In this document: one piece after another, positions 26,123 through 34,896 of the stretch
How the letters are laid out: each line of letters starts with the position of its first letter
Numbering within the stretch: the first letter of the stretch is position 1
From: an uncultured Desulfuromonas sp.
GTDB lineage: Bacteria; Desulfobacterota; Desulfuromonadia; Desulfuromonadales; Desulfuromonadaceae
NCBI RefSeq assembly: GCF_963678835.1
Contig: NZ_OY787469.1
Span: 2,728,001 to 2,792,000 of the forward strand
Direction: 5' to 3'
Length of the DNA stretch: 64,000 nt
Translations under genes and position numbers: made by a program
The notes under the pieces: generated by a model
Databases searched by the model: none
Told to the model about the DNA's origin: nothing
What the model saw: only the letters and a program-made list of their open reading frames with translations

Positions 26123-27364
26123 ATGACTGCAGGTCCACGTACATCGTTCATTGTTCTACTGCTGACGCTGCTTACCAGCTTCCCGGCGGTGGCCGGAGAT
26201 TATCTTAATTCAGCACATGGCAACACGAGCTATGGTGTTAATCGCCTTGGCAGCCCTTACGTAGCAGGCAACTGTGCCCACTGTCATGAACAACACGCAT
26301 CCATTGACGGTAACGAACCCTCTCCGGTCACGGATGGCACGCCGACCAAACATGCCCTGTTCACAACGGCCTACACCTCGGCAACTGACAATTTCTGCGT
26401 CGAATGTCACGATGGAACAACCCGTGTTGCCAACACAGCAATCATCAATCACAGTTACAGCTACCGTGCCGGGGGCCTGACGACTGATTTCGCCAGTTCC
26501 ATCAAAGATATTTTTGATCTTGATTCCCTGGATATCGCGTCAACCCACAATCTTGACGATATCAAAACCCTGCTGTCTTCTGCGGCCATTGGCATCCCAT
26601 GGGGATACAGCAGCACATCCCACCCGTGTGAAGGCTGCCATAACCCCCATGCGGTTCAGGGCGACCCGGCCAACTCGGATACCGGTCGAAAAACCGCCGG
26701 AAATCGCGGTTATCCGCTATCGCGTCCCAGCCAGCACCGTCCGTTGTCCGGATGGGGTGTCTGGGGAGACGACAGCACGGAAAGGATGTCAACCTATGCC
26801 GCAGCCGGGCGATACCAGGCCCCCTACTACGACGGTTCAACATCCAACCATGAGCCGGAAAACACCACCACGGACGACGGTTCCAACCTGACCGACATCA
26901 ATACATTCTGTACCGATTGCCACAATGCGACGAACGCTATCTACAGCACGACCCTCGGCCGTCCACTGTATAAATTTAACTGGTCCATTGAGATGCACGG
27001 CAAAGGCAGTGCGCTTGATCTGCCGGCAAAAACCGAATGCCAACCACCATTCATCGACAGTAACCAGGGCAGTTACATTCTGGCCTGTACCGATTGCCAC
27101 GAAGCGCACGGATCACCGAACATCTTTTTAATTCGTCCTCGTGTCAACAACAATGCTGTCTCTCTGCCTGTCGGCACCACCTATTGGGGGGAGCTGTGCG
27201 GCAGTTGCCATGCAGCGACCTCAGACCTTCGAGCCTTCCATCACCAGGCGAATGACGGCTATGCCTGTACGGATTGCCATGAAAGCGGGAAAGGTCCACA
27301 GGTTAACAACTGTACCGGCTGCCACTTTCACGGCAGCTATAACAGCACCTACCGTCTGTTCTGA
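26123..27364 (+). CDS. Exported octaheme cytochrome c
   Basis: 413 residues with a cleavable signal peptide (about 1-25, ending AVAG). Eight CxxCH motifs: CAHCH, CVECH, CEGCH, CTDCH, CTDCH, CGSCH, CTDCH, CTGCH. The N-terminal pattern SAHGN...GNCAHCHEQHAS recurs in many Geobacter-group exported cytochromes. The middle (about 190-270) is heme-free and rich in Thr, Ser and Asn. The start was chosen for GGAGG upstream; an earlier in-frame start at 26057 lacks one. Predicted periplasmic or extracellular; the redox partner is unknown. Confidence 0.88.
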   Translation: MTAGPRTSFIVLLLTLLTSFPAVAGDYLNSAHGNTSYGVNRLGSPYVAGNCAHCHEQHASIDGNEPSPVTDGTPTKHALFTTAYTSATDNFCVECHDGTTRVANTAIINHSYSYRAGGLTTDFASSIKDIFDLDSLDIASTHNLDDIKTLLSSAAIGIPWGYSSTSHPCEGCHNPHAVQGDPANSDTGRKTAGNRGYPLSRPSQHRPLSGWGVWGDDSTERMSTYAAAGRYQAPYYDGSTSNHEPENTTTDDGSNLTDINTFCTDCHNATNAIYSTTLGRPLYKFNWSIEMHGKGSALDLPAKTECQPPFIDSNQGSYILACTDCHEAHGSPNIFLIRPRVNNNAVSLPVGTTYWGELCGSCHAATSDLRAFHHQANDGYACTDCHESGKGPQVNNCTGCHFHGSYNSTYRLF

Positions 27365-27381
27365 GGATGAAAGGACATTTT

Positions 27382-27420
27382 ACGCACAACGGGGAAGGAT
27401 CAGCCTTCCCCGTTGTGCGT
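27382..27420. terminator. Bidirectional terminator
   Basis: Perfect 17-bp stem, ACGCACAACGGGGAAGG / CCTTCCCCGTTGTGCGT, loop of 5. It lies between the convergent octaheme and response-regulator genes. Confidence 0.75.
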
Positions 27421-27452
27421 TACCTCGATCAATCTCAGACACATATCGTCCG

Positions 27453-28865
27453 TTAATTCAAACCAAACTTTTTCATCCGATAGCGAATGGTATCACGGCT
27501 CATCCCCAGACAATTGGCCGCTTTAGTCTGGTTGCCATCATAACGCTGCAGAGCCTGTTGGATCAGCATTTTCTCAACTTCATCCAGGGTAATCCCATTG
27601 GGCGGTAGAGTAATTCCCATGCCGGGGGTGTCTGTCGAAGCAGGCGCATCGTTTTGCGCAGCTTGATCGGTAATCAGATCGTGGGTCGGGTGACGAATTT
27701 CCGGGGGTAAAAAGCTTGGTGTCAACAAAGGTGCCGGATCAAGCATCATGATCCGCTCAATGGTGTTGCGCAATTCACGGACATTTCCCGGCCAATCGTA
27801 CTGCTTTAAATAGGCCATGGTTTCCTTTTCCACCCCCTGCACTTTCTTGCCGTATTCCGCATTTAACCGGCCAACGAAATATTCCACCAGACTGGGGATG
27901 CAATCAATGCGCTCGCGCAATGGCGGCAGATAAATACACATGACATTAAGGCGATAGTACAGGTCGCCACGGAACAACCCTTTTTCCACCAGGGCAGGAA
28001 GATCCTGGTTGGTTGCCGTGACAATCCGGACATTGGCTTCAAGATTGGTACGACCACCAACCCGTCTGTACCGTCGCGTTTCAATCACCTTGAGGATCTT
28101 GGTTTGCATGGCTAAGGGCATGTCACCGATTTCATCAAGGAAGACCGTACCGCCGTCCGCGCATTCAAAGATGCCCTCTTCACGTTGAGAGGCATCAGTG
28201 AATGCCCCTTTTTCATGACCAAACAGTTCGTTCTCGAGCAGATTATCGGGGATTGCCGCGCAGTTGACATCGATAAACGGCGCCTCCGCACGCGAGCTGT
28301 GCATATGAATCGCTCGCGCAACCAGTTCCTTTCCCGTGCCGCTTTCACCAAGAACCAGAATGGTTTTGCAGTCACTTTCAGCGCAAATTTTGGTCATCTT
28401 GAACACTTCAATCATCTTGGCCGATGAGCCGACCAGTTGGTCAAAATCGTTCTGACGCCGCAAAATTCGTTTGGTGGTCGTGGTCTGCTTTTTCAGGCGA
28501 CGCTTGTCGAGAATCTGACGAACACGGTGTTCGATCACATCAAGATTGAAAGGCTTACCGATATATTCATCGGCACCGAGTTTCAGGGACTTGACCGTGG
28601 AATCGAGATCGGCGTTGGCCGTAATCATAATGATCACGACCTGTTCATCCTGCTCTTTGAATTCCTGCAACAGTTCCATGCCGTTGGCATCTGGAAGAGC
28701 GATATCCAGCAAAATCATTTCCGGCTGAAATGAGGCAAATTTGCTGCGCGCCTCAGCACCGGTCGCCGCCGATGCAACGACATAGCCAGCATCTTCAAGC
28801 ATTTCGACCAGTGACCAGTTAATCAGTTTTTCATCATCAACAACAAGAATGCGCTCACTATTCAT
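27453..28865 (-). CDS. Sigma-54 dependent response regulator (NtrC family)
   Basis: 470 residues: receiver 1-120 with phosphoacceptor Asp54 and Lys104; AAA+ domain about 140-380 with Walker A GESGTGKE (173-180) and the sigma-54 contact loop reading GAFTDA instead of GAFTGA; C-terminal Fis-type helix-turn-helix about 425-470 (NQTKAANCLGMSRDTIRYRM). It should activate sigma-54 promoters on phosphorylation. No kinase gene adjoins it; the nearest kinase gene is at 50077. GGGAGG lies upstream of the ATG at a long spacing. Its place between cytochrome genes suggests local control. Confidence 0.93.
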   Translation of the reverse strand: MNSERILVVDDEKLINWSLVEMLEDAGYVVASAATGAEARSKFASFQPEMILLDIALPDANGMELLQEFKEQDEQVVIIMITANADLDSTVKSLKLGADEYIGKPFNLDVIEHRVRQILDKRRLKKQTTTTKRILRRQNDFDQLVGSSAKMIEVFKMTKICAESDCKTILVLGESGTGKELVARAIHMHSSRAEAPFIDVNCAAIPDNLLENELFGHEKGAFTDASQREEGIFECADGGTVFLDEIGDMPLAMQTKILKVIETRRYRRVGGRTNLEANVRIVTATNQDLPALVEKGLFRGDLYYRLNVMCIYLPPLRERIDCIPSLVEYFVGRLNAEYGKKVQGVEKETMAYLKQYDWPGNVRELRNTIERIMMLDPAPLLTPSFLPPEIRHPTHDLITDQAAQNDAPASTDTPGMGITLPPNGITLDEVEKMLIQQALQRYDGNQTKAANCLGMSRDTIRYRMKKFGLN

Positions 28866-29314
28866 GGGGCAGCCAACCTCCCGCCCGGTTCATGCCACTG
28901 TGGGCGGAACCGTCAGATAAGATCAAAAACGACCAGTCAACACAACACCCGTCTCACCCAGGTGTTTGAATTATTCCCTGTCTCTTCGCGAATCCGACAG
29001 TGTGAGAGAATTTGGTTTCATTGTTGCAATTTCTCATGAACAACAAATGACGCTACTGGTGTTTGCAAAAAGCCAACCATGTTGAGTCTTCAATGAAGAA
29101 TCCGTTAATTGATCGCTCATGTCATAACGACAGAGTCCTCAACTAGGCTTTTTTACATCTGAAATTGATGATGACCGGCGCGTCTTATTCAACAAACAAA
29201 CTCGGTGCCTTATGGGATAACCACTTCGACCGTCCCAGAGGCATTTAACGCACAACAGCGCCAACAAAGTGGGGCATATCACCCACTTTATCATGAAAGA
29301 AGGAGCGGCAACGG
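28866..29314. other. Divergent regulatory gap
   Basis: 449 bp between the divergent response-regulator and NHL genes, with no believable ORF. A sigma-54-like site reads toward the NHL gene at 29013-29028 (TGGTTTCATTGTTGCA, GG-N10-GC, perfect TTGCA). It lies 287 bp from the start codon, so a long leader would be needed. Otherwise I see nothing clear. Confidence 0.4.
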
Positions 29315-30304
29315 GTGGAATCAGCACAGTGCGAAAAAAAAAATAAATATTTTTTTCCACCGCTACTTTTTCTCGGTGTGCTTTTCGGACTCATGCAGAT
29401 TTGTGCCGCTGAATGTGTGGCCCAAACCCAGATCAACACGATCCGCCTGGTGGAAACACGTCATGTTGATGACAATGAGCAGCCCTTGTCCTACCCGACA
29501 ACGATCGCCTATGACGCCACGCGTGACGAAATTATTGCCACGGATGCCGGCAAATCGCAGCTGGTTGTTTTTAATAACGAGTTGTTTCCTATCGCCAGTC
29601 TTGATCAGGGGCGCGGCATTATGGGGGTAACCAGTTGCCTGCCAACCAAAGAGGGACTTTACGTCACCTGCGGCAGCACAGAGGGTGGTGACGGCTACAT
29701 CGCTTTGGTCAACAAGGCGTTTATTATTGAAAAAAAAATTCGTCCGGCACAGCTCAACCCGCAATTGGGCAAGTTTACTGCAACACGGCTGATTGCAAAT
29801 ACGAACAATCGTTTCTACGTACTCAGTGTTGAGAGAAGCTCAGTCAGTGTTTTTGGTCAAAACTGGCTCTATCAACACGACATTATTCCCAAGGATGAAA
29901 AACTCGGCATTCCGGAACCCGCCTCGATTCAGGCGCTGGATTGTGACAATCAGGGGAATTTGTACTTTCTCAGTGAGGAGCGCGGCCGAGTGTTTGTGTA
30001 CGATCTGCACGAAAAGTTTCTCTATAAGTTTGGAGAAAAAGGCGGCGCAGAACGCAAGCTGGCGCGACCGCGAGGCATCAGCGTCGACAGCAAAAACCGC
30101 CGTCTGTACATCGTCGACTACCTGCGCCACACGGTTTCTTCCTACACCCTGGAGGGAGACTATCTGTTCGAGATCGGTGGCAAAGGCAATCGTCCCGGCT
30201 GGTTTCTCTACCCGACGGATGTCACCGTCGACATGGAAGGAAATATTTATATTACAGACACATTTAACCATCGTATTCAGGAGTTTTCAATTACGGCGCA
30301 ATAA
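29315..30304 (+). CDS. Exported NHL-repeat beta-propeller protein
   Basis: 329 residues. A hydrophobic signal segment (about 13-33) is followed by NHL-type blades; the clearest are GAERKLARPRGISVDSKNRR, LYIVDYLRHTV and GWFLYPTDVTVDMEGNIYITD. NHL propellers are protein-interaction platforms and commonly accompany multiheme cytochromes in this bacterial group. The start is a GTG at 29315 with AAGGAG 10 nt upstream. Codons 7-10 run through a stretch of ten A and are followed by a run of seven T, so this is a slippery region. It is the first gene of the main cytochrome series. Confidence 0.82.
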   Translation: MESAQCEKKNKYFFPPLLFLGVLFGLMQICAAECVAQTQINTIRLVETRHVDDNEQPLSYPTTIAYDATRDEIIATDAGKSQLVVFNNELFPIASLDQGRGIMGVTSCLPTKEGLYVTCGSTEGGDGYIALVNKAFIIEKKIRPAQLNPQLGKFTATRLIANTNNRFYVLSVERSSVSVFGQNWLYQHDIIPKDEKLGIPEPASIQALDCDNQGNLYFLSEERGRVFVYDLHEKFLYKFGEKGGAERKLARPRGISVDSKNRRLYIVDYLRHTVSSYTLEGDYLFEIGGKGNRPGWFLYPTDVTVDMEGNIYITDTFNHRIQEFSITAQ

Positions 30305-30376
30305 CGTTGACCGTAGTTTATCGCATTGTGTCAAGGATGTTGACACGCCATGAAATTCAACTTTCAGGAGGAAAAC

Positions 30377-31159
30377 ATGATGAGACGTGCCACAATCTTT
30401 GTGTTGAGTCTGACCCTGCTGTCGCTGACGACATCAGGAGCTTTGGCCGACCCACTCCCTTTGAGCACAGACGACTGTGCCAAATGTCACGACGAGGTCG
30501 TTACCGACGTCACAACACGAGGAAGCAAGCACAACACCGCCGTCACCTGTCTCGATTGCCACCTGGAGCATCCGCCCAAAGGAACGGACGTGATTCCGGC
30601 CTGCTCCATGTGCCATGATCCGGCGGAAAAAACCCACTACACCATTGACAACTGCATCGGCTGTCACCACCCGCACTACCCTCTTGAGATCGACCTTGAT
30701 AAAGCCGGTACCGTCAAACCGGTGTGTATCAGCTGTCATGAAAACGAGGGAACCCAGCTGGTTGAGTACCCCAGCATGCACAGTGAACTGGACTGTAAGG
30801 AATGCCACTTGGCCCATGGTCAGTTCCTGCCCTGTCTGGAGTGTCACGAGCCGCACACCGAAGAGATGATTTATGAGGATTGCATCACCTGTCACCAACC
30901 GCATAAGCCGACGGTCGTCAAGTACCCGGACAACATCCAATCAGCCTACTGTGCCGGTTGCCATGAGACGGAAACCGCCGTGCTGGCCCAAAACACCACC
31001 AAGCACCATGACTTAAGCTGCGCCTACTGCCATAAGATGCAGCACAAGATGGTACCGCTGTGCACCACCTGCCACGGCACACCGCATGATGCCGCTCTGC
31101 ACACGAAATTTCCGGACTGCATCAGTTGCCATATCGATCCACACGGCTTGGAGAAATAA
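30377..31159 (+). CDS. Exported dodecaheme cytochrome c (first of tandem pair)
   Basis: 260 residues with a Sec signal peptide (cut near ALA-DP) and twelve CxxCH motifs, about one heme per 19 residues, so almost the whole mature chain wraps hemes. The ATG at 30377 has AGGAGG upstream. It resembles the periplasmic dodecaheme partners of porin-cytochrome conduits. It is clearly related to the next gene (shared spacing and the motif YPSxHS.L.C..CH), pointing to tandem duplication. With the barrel gene at 32231 it could form a conduit through the outer membrane. Confidence 0.88.
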   Translation: MMRRATIFVLSLTLLSLTTSGALADPLPLSTDDCAKCHDEVVTDVTTRGSKHNTAVTCLDCHLEHPPKGTDVIPACSMCHDPAEKTHYTIDNCIGCHHPHYPLEIDLDKAGTVKPVCISCHENEGTQLVEYPSMHSELDCKECHLAHGQFLPCLECHEPHTEEMIYEDCITCHQPHKPTVVKYPDNIQSAYCAGCHETETAVLAQNTTKHHDLSCAYCHKMQHKMVPLCTTCHGTPHDAALHTKFPDCISCHIDPHGLEK

Positions 31160-31212
31160 TCCGGCGATAGACTGTTAACACCTATCTATCTGTTGTTATG
31201 AAGAGGAGACCC

Positions 31213-32094
31213 ATGAAACGAATCAAAAGACATCTCAGCGTATTTATCGCCGTCGCATTTATCGCCGGCATCTGGGGCTGCGTTGAACCAACCAACAGCT
31301 CTCTGGTGACCTCAGTCGCCCAGGCCAAGTCGCATGATAAAGAGGAGAAAAGTCCTTATGAGCAGGATGTGAAGCCTCTGACAACACTTGATTGTGCCCG
31401 TTGTCACTATTCCGTGTTTGAAATCATCCGCGACAATGGCGGCAAGCACCAGCTTGACTGCCAGTTCTGCCACGAAACATTCCACACCTATCGCCCGGAC
31501 AAGAATTGGAGCGACGTGGTCCCCCAATGCACCACCTGTCATGGCGAAATCCACGGCCCGACATTCCTTGACTGCCTGAGCTGTCATGGCAATGCCCATA
31601 TGCCGATTGCCGGTTTGACCAACATGGCAACCCTGGAAAAAGACTGCGCCAATTGCCATACGGCTCAGTCGGCTGAAGTCACCCAGTATCCCAGCGCTCA
31701 CAGCAAGGTGGCTTGCAGCGATTGCCACCACACCCAGCACGGCTACAAGCCCGATTGTGTGGAATGTCATGAGCAGCCTCACGCCGACTATGTGAACAAC
31801 GATTCCTGCGTGGGCTGCCATCCGGTCCATAAGCCGCTGGAAATTCGCTACACCGAAGAGACTCCCAATGGTGTCTGTGCGACCTGTCATGAAGAGATCA
31901 ATTCACGGTTGCTCAGTACCCACAAAAAGCACGCATCTTTACAGTGTGCCTATTGTCACCAGGAGACCCACGGTAACATTCCGCAATGCCAGGATTGCCA
32001 TGGTCTGCCGCACAGCAAGGGGATGCTCGACAAATTCAATGGCTGCACGGATTGCCACTTTGATCCACATGCACTGGTTCTCCCCGGCCATTAA
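31213..32094 (+). CDS. Dodecaheme cytochrome c, probable lipoprotein (second of pair)
   Basis: 293 residues with twelve CxxCH motifs. The signal sequence ends GIWGCVEP; Trp before Gly-Cys is unusual for a lipobox, but lipidation at that Cys is plausible. A charged tether (about 45-60) precedes the heme region. It is paralogous to the gene 53 bp upstream. The start at 31213 has AAGAGGAG upstream. Probable surface or periplasmic electron carrier paired with the downstream beta-barrel. A hairpin at 32127 separates it from that barrel gene. Confidence 0.87.
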   Translation: MKRIKRHLSVFIAVAFIAGIWGCVEPTNSSLVTSVAQAKSHDKEEKSPYEQDVKPLTTLDCARCHYSVFEIIRDNGGKHQLDCQFCHETFHTYRPDKNWSDVVPQCTTCHGEIHGPTFLDCLSCHGNAHMPIAGLTNMATLEKDCANCHTAQSAEVTQYPSAHSKVACSDCHHTQHGYKPDCVECHEQPHADYVNNDSCVGCHPVHKPLEIRYTEETPNGVCATCHEEINSRLLSTHKKHASLQCAYCHQETHGNIPQCQDCHGLPHSKGMLDKFNGCTDCHFDPHALVLPGH

Positions 32095-32126
32095 TGATGA
32101 TGGTGTCACATCTGTGGCACACGCCC

Positions 32127-32156
32127 TGCTCCGCCACCGCTCGCGGTGGCGGAGCA
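32127..32156 (+). terminator. Strong hairpin between cytochrome and barrel genes
   Basis: TGCTCCGCCACCG and CGGTGGCGGAGCA pair perfectly (13 bp) around a tetraloop. There is no long T run after it, so it may act as an attenuator or mRNA end stabiliser rather than a full stop. Confidence 0.6.
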
Positions 32157-32230
32157 CTGATGTTATTTCATGTGATTGAATCGACGGGTTACACCCTTTT
32201 TATCCCGATAACCCGGATGCTTGAATTCTT

Positions 32231-34270
32231 ATGTCGTTATTGCAGGGTATAAAAAAGATTGTCGCACCCTTGTCGCTGGTACTGCTGTTTGCCGTCGAAG
32301 CTGCGCCATCCCCATTGCATCTCACCGGCAACTGGAGCCAGCCCTATGGCGATGACAGTGACCAGTGGAAGTTGGGCCAGAGCTACAATCTGGATCTGAG
32401 CAATGATCTGACCTCCGCCCTGCGCGTTTCGGCCAACATGCGCTATACCACGAACAAAAAGAAAGATTCAGCAGACACGGAAACCCTGTCACCGTCGATT
32501 CTCATCGGCCTCAATAACGACCTGTTCAGCCTAAGTCTTAACGGCATGGAGAACCGCCGCAAGGTTGAAGATGAACCGACAACCATCAACCGGAGCTGGA
32601 GTACGACATTTATCAGCTCCCTTGATGAACGCTACTGGCCGCAACTGCGTCTCAACTACAGCCAGAACACAACAACGAATGATACCTCACCGAAAACGAG
32701 TGATCAGCAGTCGGATATTTTTGATTCGAGTTTTAAATACAAGTGGCGATTCCTGTCATTTCTCTACGATTTTTCCAACAGTATCGACACCAATAAAATT
32801 GAAGACACCGAGAATGAAAACACCAATCATTCCACACGTATTCAGTGGCAGGACACCTATTGGAACAACCGCTTGAGTGTCATTGCCTCGCACAAGTACA
32901 GCCACGACAAAAACACCATTACAGCCACATCAAACAGCAGTCAGATCAGCCGCCCGCTTCTGCCCAGTGCCGGGATCGCCAGCCTCGATGACACACCGTC
33001 AGACGATCCATTGGCGTCGGAACCGGCGTTGATCGACAATGACCTGTTTACGGCAACCAGCGTTGAGCTGCTGCAGCCGACGGAAACGGTCAATGTCGGG
33101 GTACAGATCAATCTGGAGAGCTTCAATGAGTTGATTTTTTATCTTGATCGCGAAATCGATGCGACAACGCAAAGCCGTTTGAGCTGGAGCTTTTATGGCA
33201 GCCTCAACAACGATGACTGGTCACCGGTCACCACACCTGCAACCATCATTTACTCGGTTGAGGACGGCCGCACTCTGGTCACTGTTGAATTTTCATCAGC
33301 GGTTGAAAACCTGCGCTATGTCAAGGCCGTTGTCACATCAACAGCGGGTGTCAGTACCGCCTTTATTACCGAAATCGATGTCAACCAACTGGTGACACTG
33401 GCACCGGGAGACAGCTCTTTGACCACGCTGACCCGCACTCATTTGAGCCAGGGCAGCATCAGTTTCAGACCATGGGATCAGTGGAATTTGGGCTATACCT
33501 TCAACCGCAACGACACCGATTCAGACAGTCGCGCACAATCGCTTCAGTTCAATCAGACACTCAACAGCGCCCTCAATCTCAACCGGTACTTTGCCCTGGC
33601 CATGAGTGTCACGGAAACCACCGATGACATCAAAGACCAGGACACCATCAAAAATCGCTCCTACGCCCTCTCCTATCGGGCCACGCCGCTTAACAGTTTG
33701 AGTTTCTCTCTGGGGGGAACACGTACGGAACATTTTATCGACAGCAGCCTCAACAGCCGCTCCGACACATTGAACAGCCATCTGTCAGCGACCCTGTTTC
33801 CCGACCTGACGGCCGGGCTGTCGACAAACTGGACCCGCAGTCAGGATAAAGAGAATAACGAGGAAACCACCAGTTGGGACTATCGGTTCGACATTGCCGC
33901 GCGTTTTACCGATTCGTTTAATCTGTCAGCCAGTTACACCTATCGCAACAATGATGACGGCAGCAGCGACAACAATTACGAAATCAACACCGTCTATCGA
34001 CCATCGACGTATATTTCGCTGACAACGGGCTATAAGCGCAACGACACAACAGATAATCTCTATTCAACACTGAATTTCCGCCTGACTCAAAAAATTCAGA
34101 CCGATTTTCGTTATGCCTATCTCAAGGCGGACACAACAGTACAATCGGCCAGTTTCAACCTGACCTGGAATGTAAGTACGATTTTAAATCTCCGCCAGAG
34201 TCTGGCCTGGGCGGATGAGGGAGAAGAACAGACCTGGTCCGGCTTGACGACTCTCAACTACAATTTCTGA
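32231..34270 (+). CDS. Outer-membrane beta-barrel with discoidin-like insert
   Basis: 679 residues. A signal peptide (about 1-25) is followed by repeated amphipathic strands ending in Tyr-Asn-Phe, the usual C-terminal strand of outer-membrane barrels. Strands such as LTSALRVSANMRYTT and FNLSASYTYRNN flank a segment at about 267-390 that looks like a beta-sandwich of the F5/8 type C (discoidin) kind: LQPTETVNVGVQINL, LSWSFYGSLNNDDW, VENLRYVKAVV. The barrel would be the pore of a porin-cytochrome conduit with the two dodecaheme proteins. There is no good Shine-Dalgarno before the ATG. Confidence 0.8.
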   Translation: MSLLQGIKKIVAPLSLVLLFAVEAAPSPLHLTGNWSQPYGDDSDQWKLGQSYNLDLSNDLTSALRVSANMRYTTNKKKDSADTETLSPSILIGLNNDLFSLSLNGMENRRKVEDEPTTINRSWSTTFISSLDERYWPQLRLNYSQNTTTNDTSPKTSDQQSDIFDSSFKYKWRFLSFLYDFSNSIDTNKIEDTENENTNHSTRIQWQDTYWNNRLSVIASHKYSHDKNTITATSNSSQISRPLLPSAGIASLDDTPSDDPLASEPALIDNDLFTATSVELLQPTETVNVGVQINLESFNELIFYLDREIDATTQSRLSWSFYGSLNNDDWSPVTTPATIIYSVEDGRTLVTVEFSSAVENLRYVKAVVTSTAGVSTAFITEIDVNQLVTLAPGDSSLTTLTRTHLSQGSISFRPWDQWNLGYTFNRNDTDSDSRAQSLQFNQTLNSALNLNRYFALAMSVTETTDDIKDQDTIKNRSYALSYRATPLNSLSFSLGGTRTEHFIDSSLNSRSDTLNSHLSATLFPDLTAGLSTNWTRSQDKENNEETTSWDYRFDIAARFTDSFNLSASYTYRNNDDGSSDNNYEINTVYRPSTYISLTTGYKRNDTTDNLYSTLNFRLTQKIQTDFRYAYLKADTTVQSASFNLTWNVSTILNLRQSLAWADEGEEQTWSGLTTLNYNF

Positions 34271-34326
34271 GGAACATTTATTGCATAAACCAACAAATGA
34301 CCCTGTTAAAACGAAGTGAGGTTAAC

Positions 34327-34896
34327 GTGAACGATGCCATTCGCCTGCTACTGATTGCCGTTCTGCTTTGTGCGGGATGCGCCCAAACCGGCCATCATTA
34401 CACCGACCCGGCGGTCGGCCTGGGCTATATCAAAAAAATTGCCATCCTGCCGCTGGAAAACTTCACGGCGCGCAAGGGCATTGAGGAACGAAGTCGCGAG
34501 CTGCTGACCACCCGCATTCTCGGCCACGGCCTGTATGAAGTTGTGGAAAAGGGGGAACTGCACCGTTTCCTGCGTGATGAGATCCGCTCCAACGAAAAAG
34601 AGCTGATCGACCAGCGTGTTGCCAAACGGATGGCACGCGAATTCAATATCGAAGCGTATATCGCCGGATCTGTGGATGAATTCACCGAGGTGCGCAATGG
34701 ATCTTATACCTACCCCGAAATTGCCATCAGTCTGCGTATGGTGGACATTAAGACCGGCAATGTGGTTTGGAAAGCAAGCCATCATGCTAACGGTTACAGT
34801 ACGGTCGGCCGTCTGCTCGGTTTGACCGCCGAAGATACCAACAGTGTCCTGTTTCGCCTGATTGATGATCTGTTGGCAACATTAAGCGAGAGTTGA
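34327..34896 (+). CDS. CsgG-like lipoprotein 1
   Basis: 189 residues from the GTG at 34327 (GAGG upstream), which puts the lipoprotein signal LLIAVLLCAGC at the N-terminus; an in-frame ATG at 34297 would add ten polar residues before it. The mature part resembles the CsgG/lipoprotein-NLPA-like alpha/beta fold: KKIAILPLENFTA, then RELLTTRILGHGLYEVVEKGE, FNIEAYIAGSVDEF and SLRMVDIKTGNVVWKASH. CsgG itself is the curli export pore. This chain is shorter and lacks clear pore strands, so it is more likely a periplasmic assembly lipoprotein. Confidence 0.75.
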   Translation: MNDAIRLLLIAVLLCAGCAQTGHHYTDPAVGLGYIKKIAILPLENFTARKGIEERSRELLTTRILGHGLYEVVEKGELHRFLRDEIRSNEKELIDQRVAKRMAREFNIEAYIAGSVDEFTEVRNGSYTYPEIAISLRMVDIKTGNVVWKASHHANGYSTVGRLLGLTAEDTNSVLFRLIDDLLATLSES

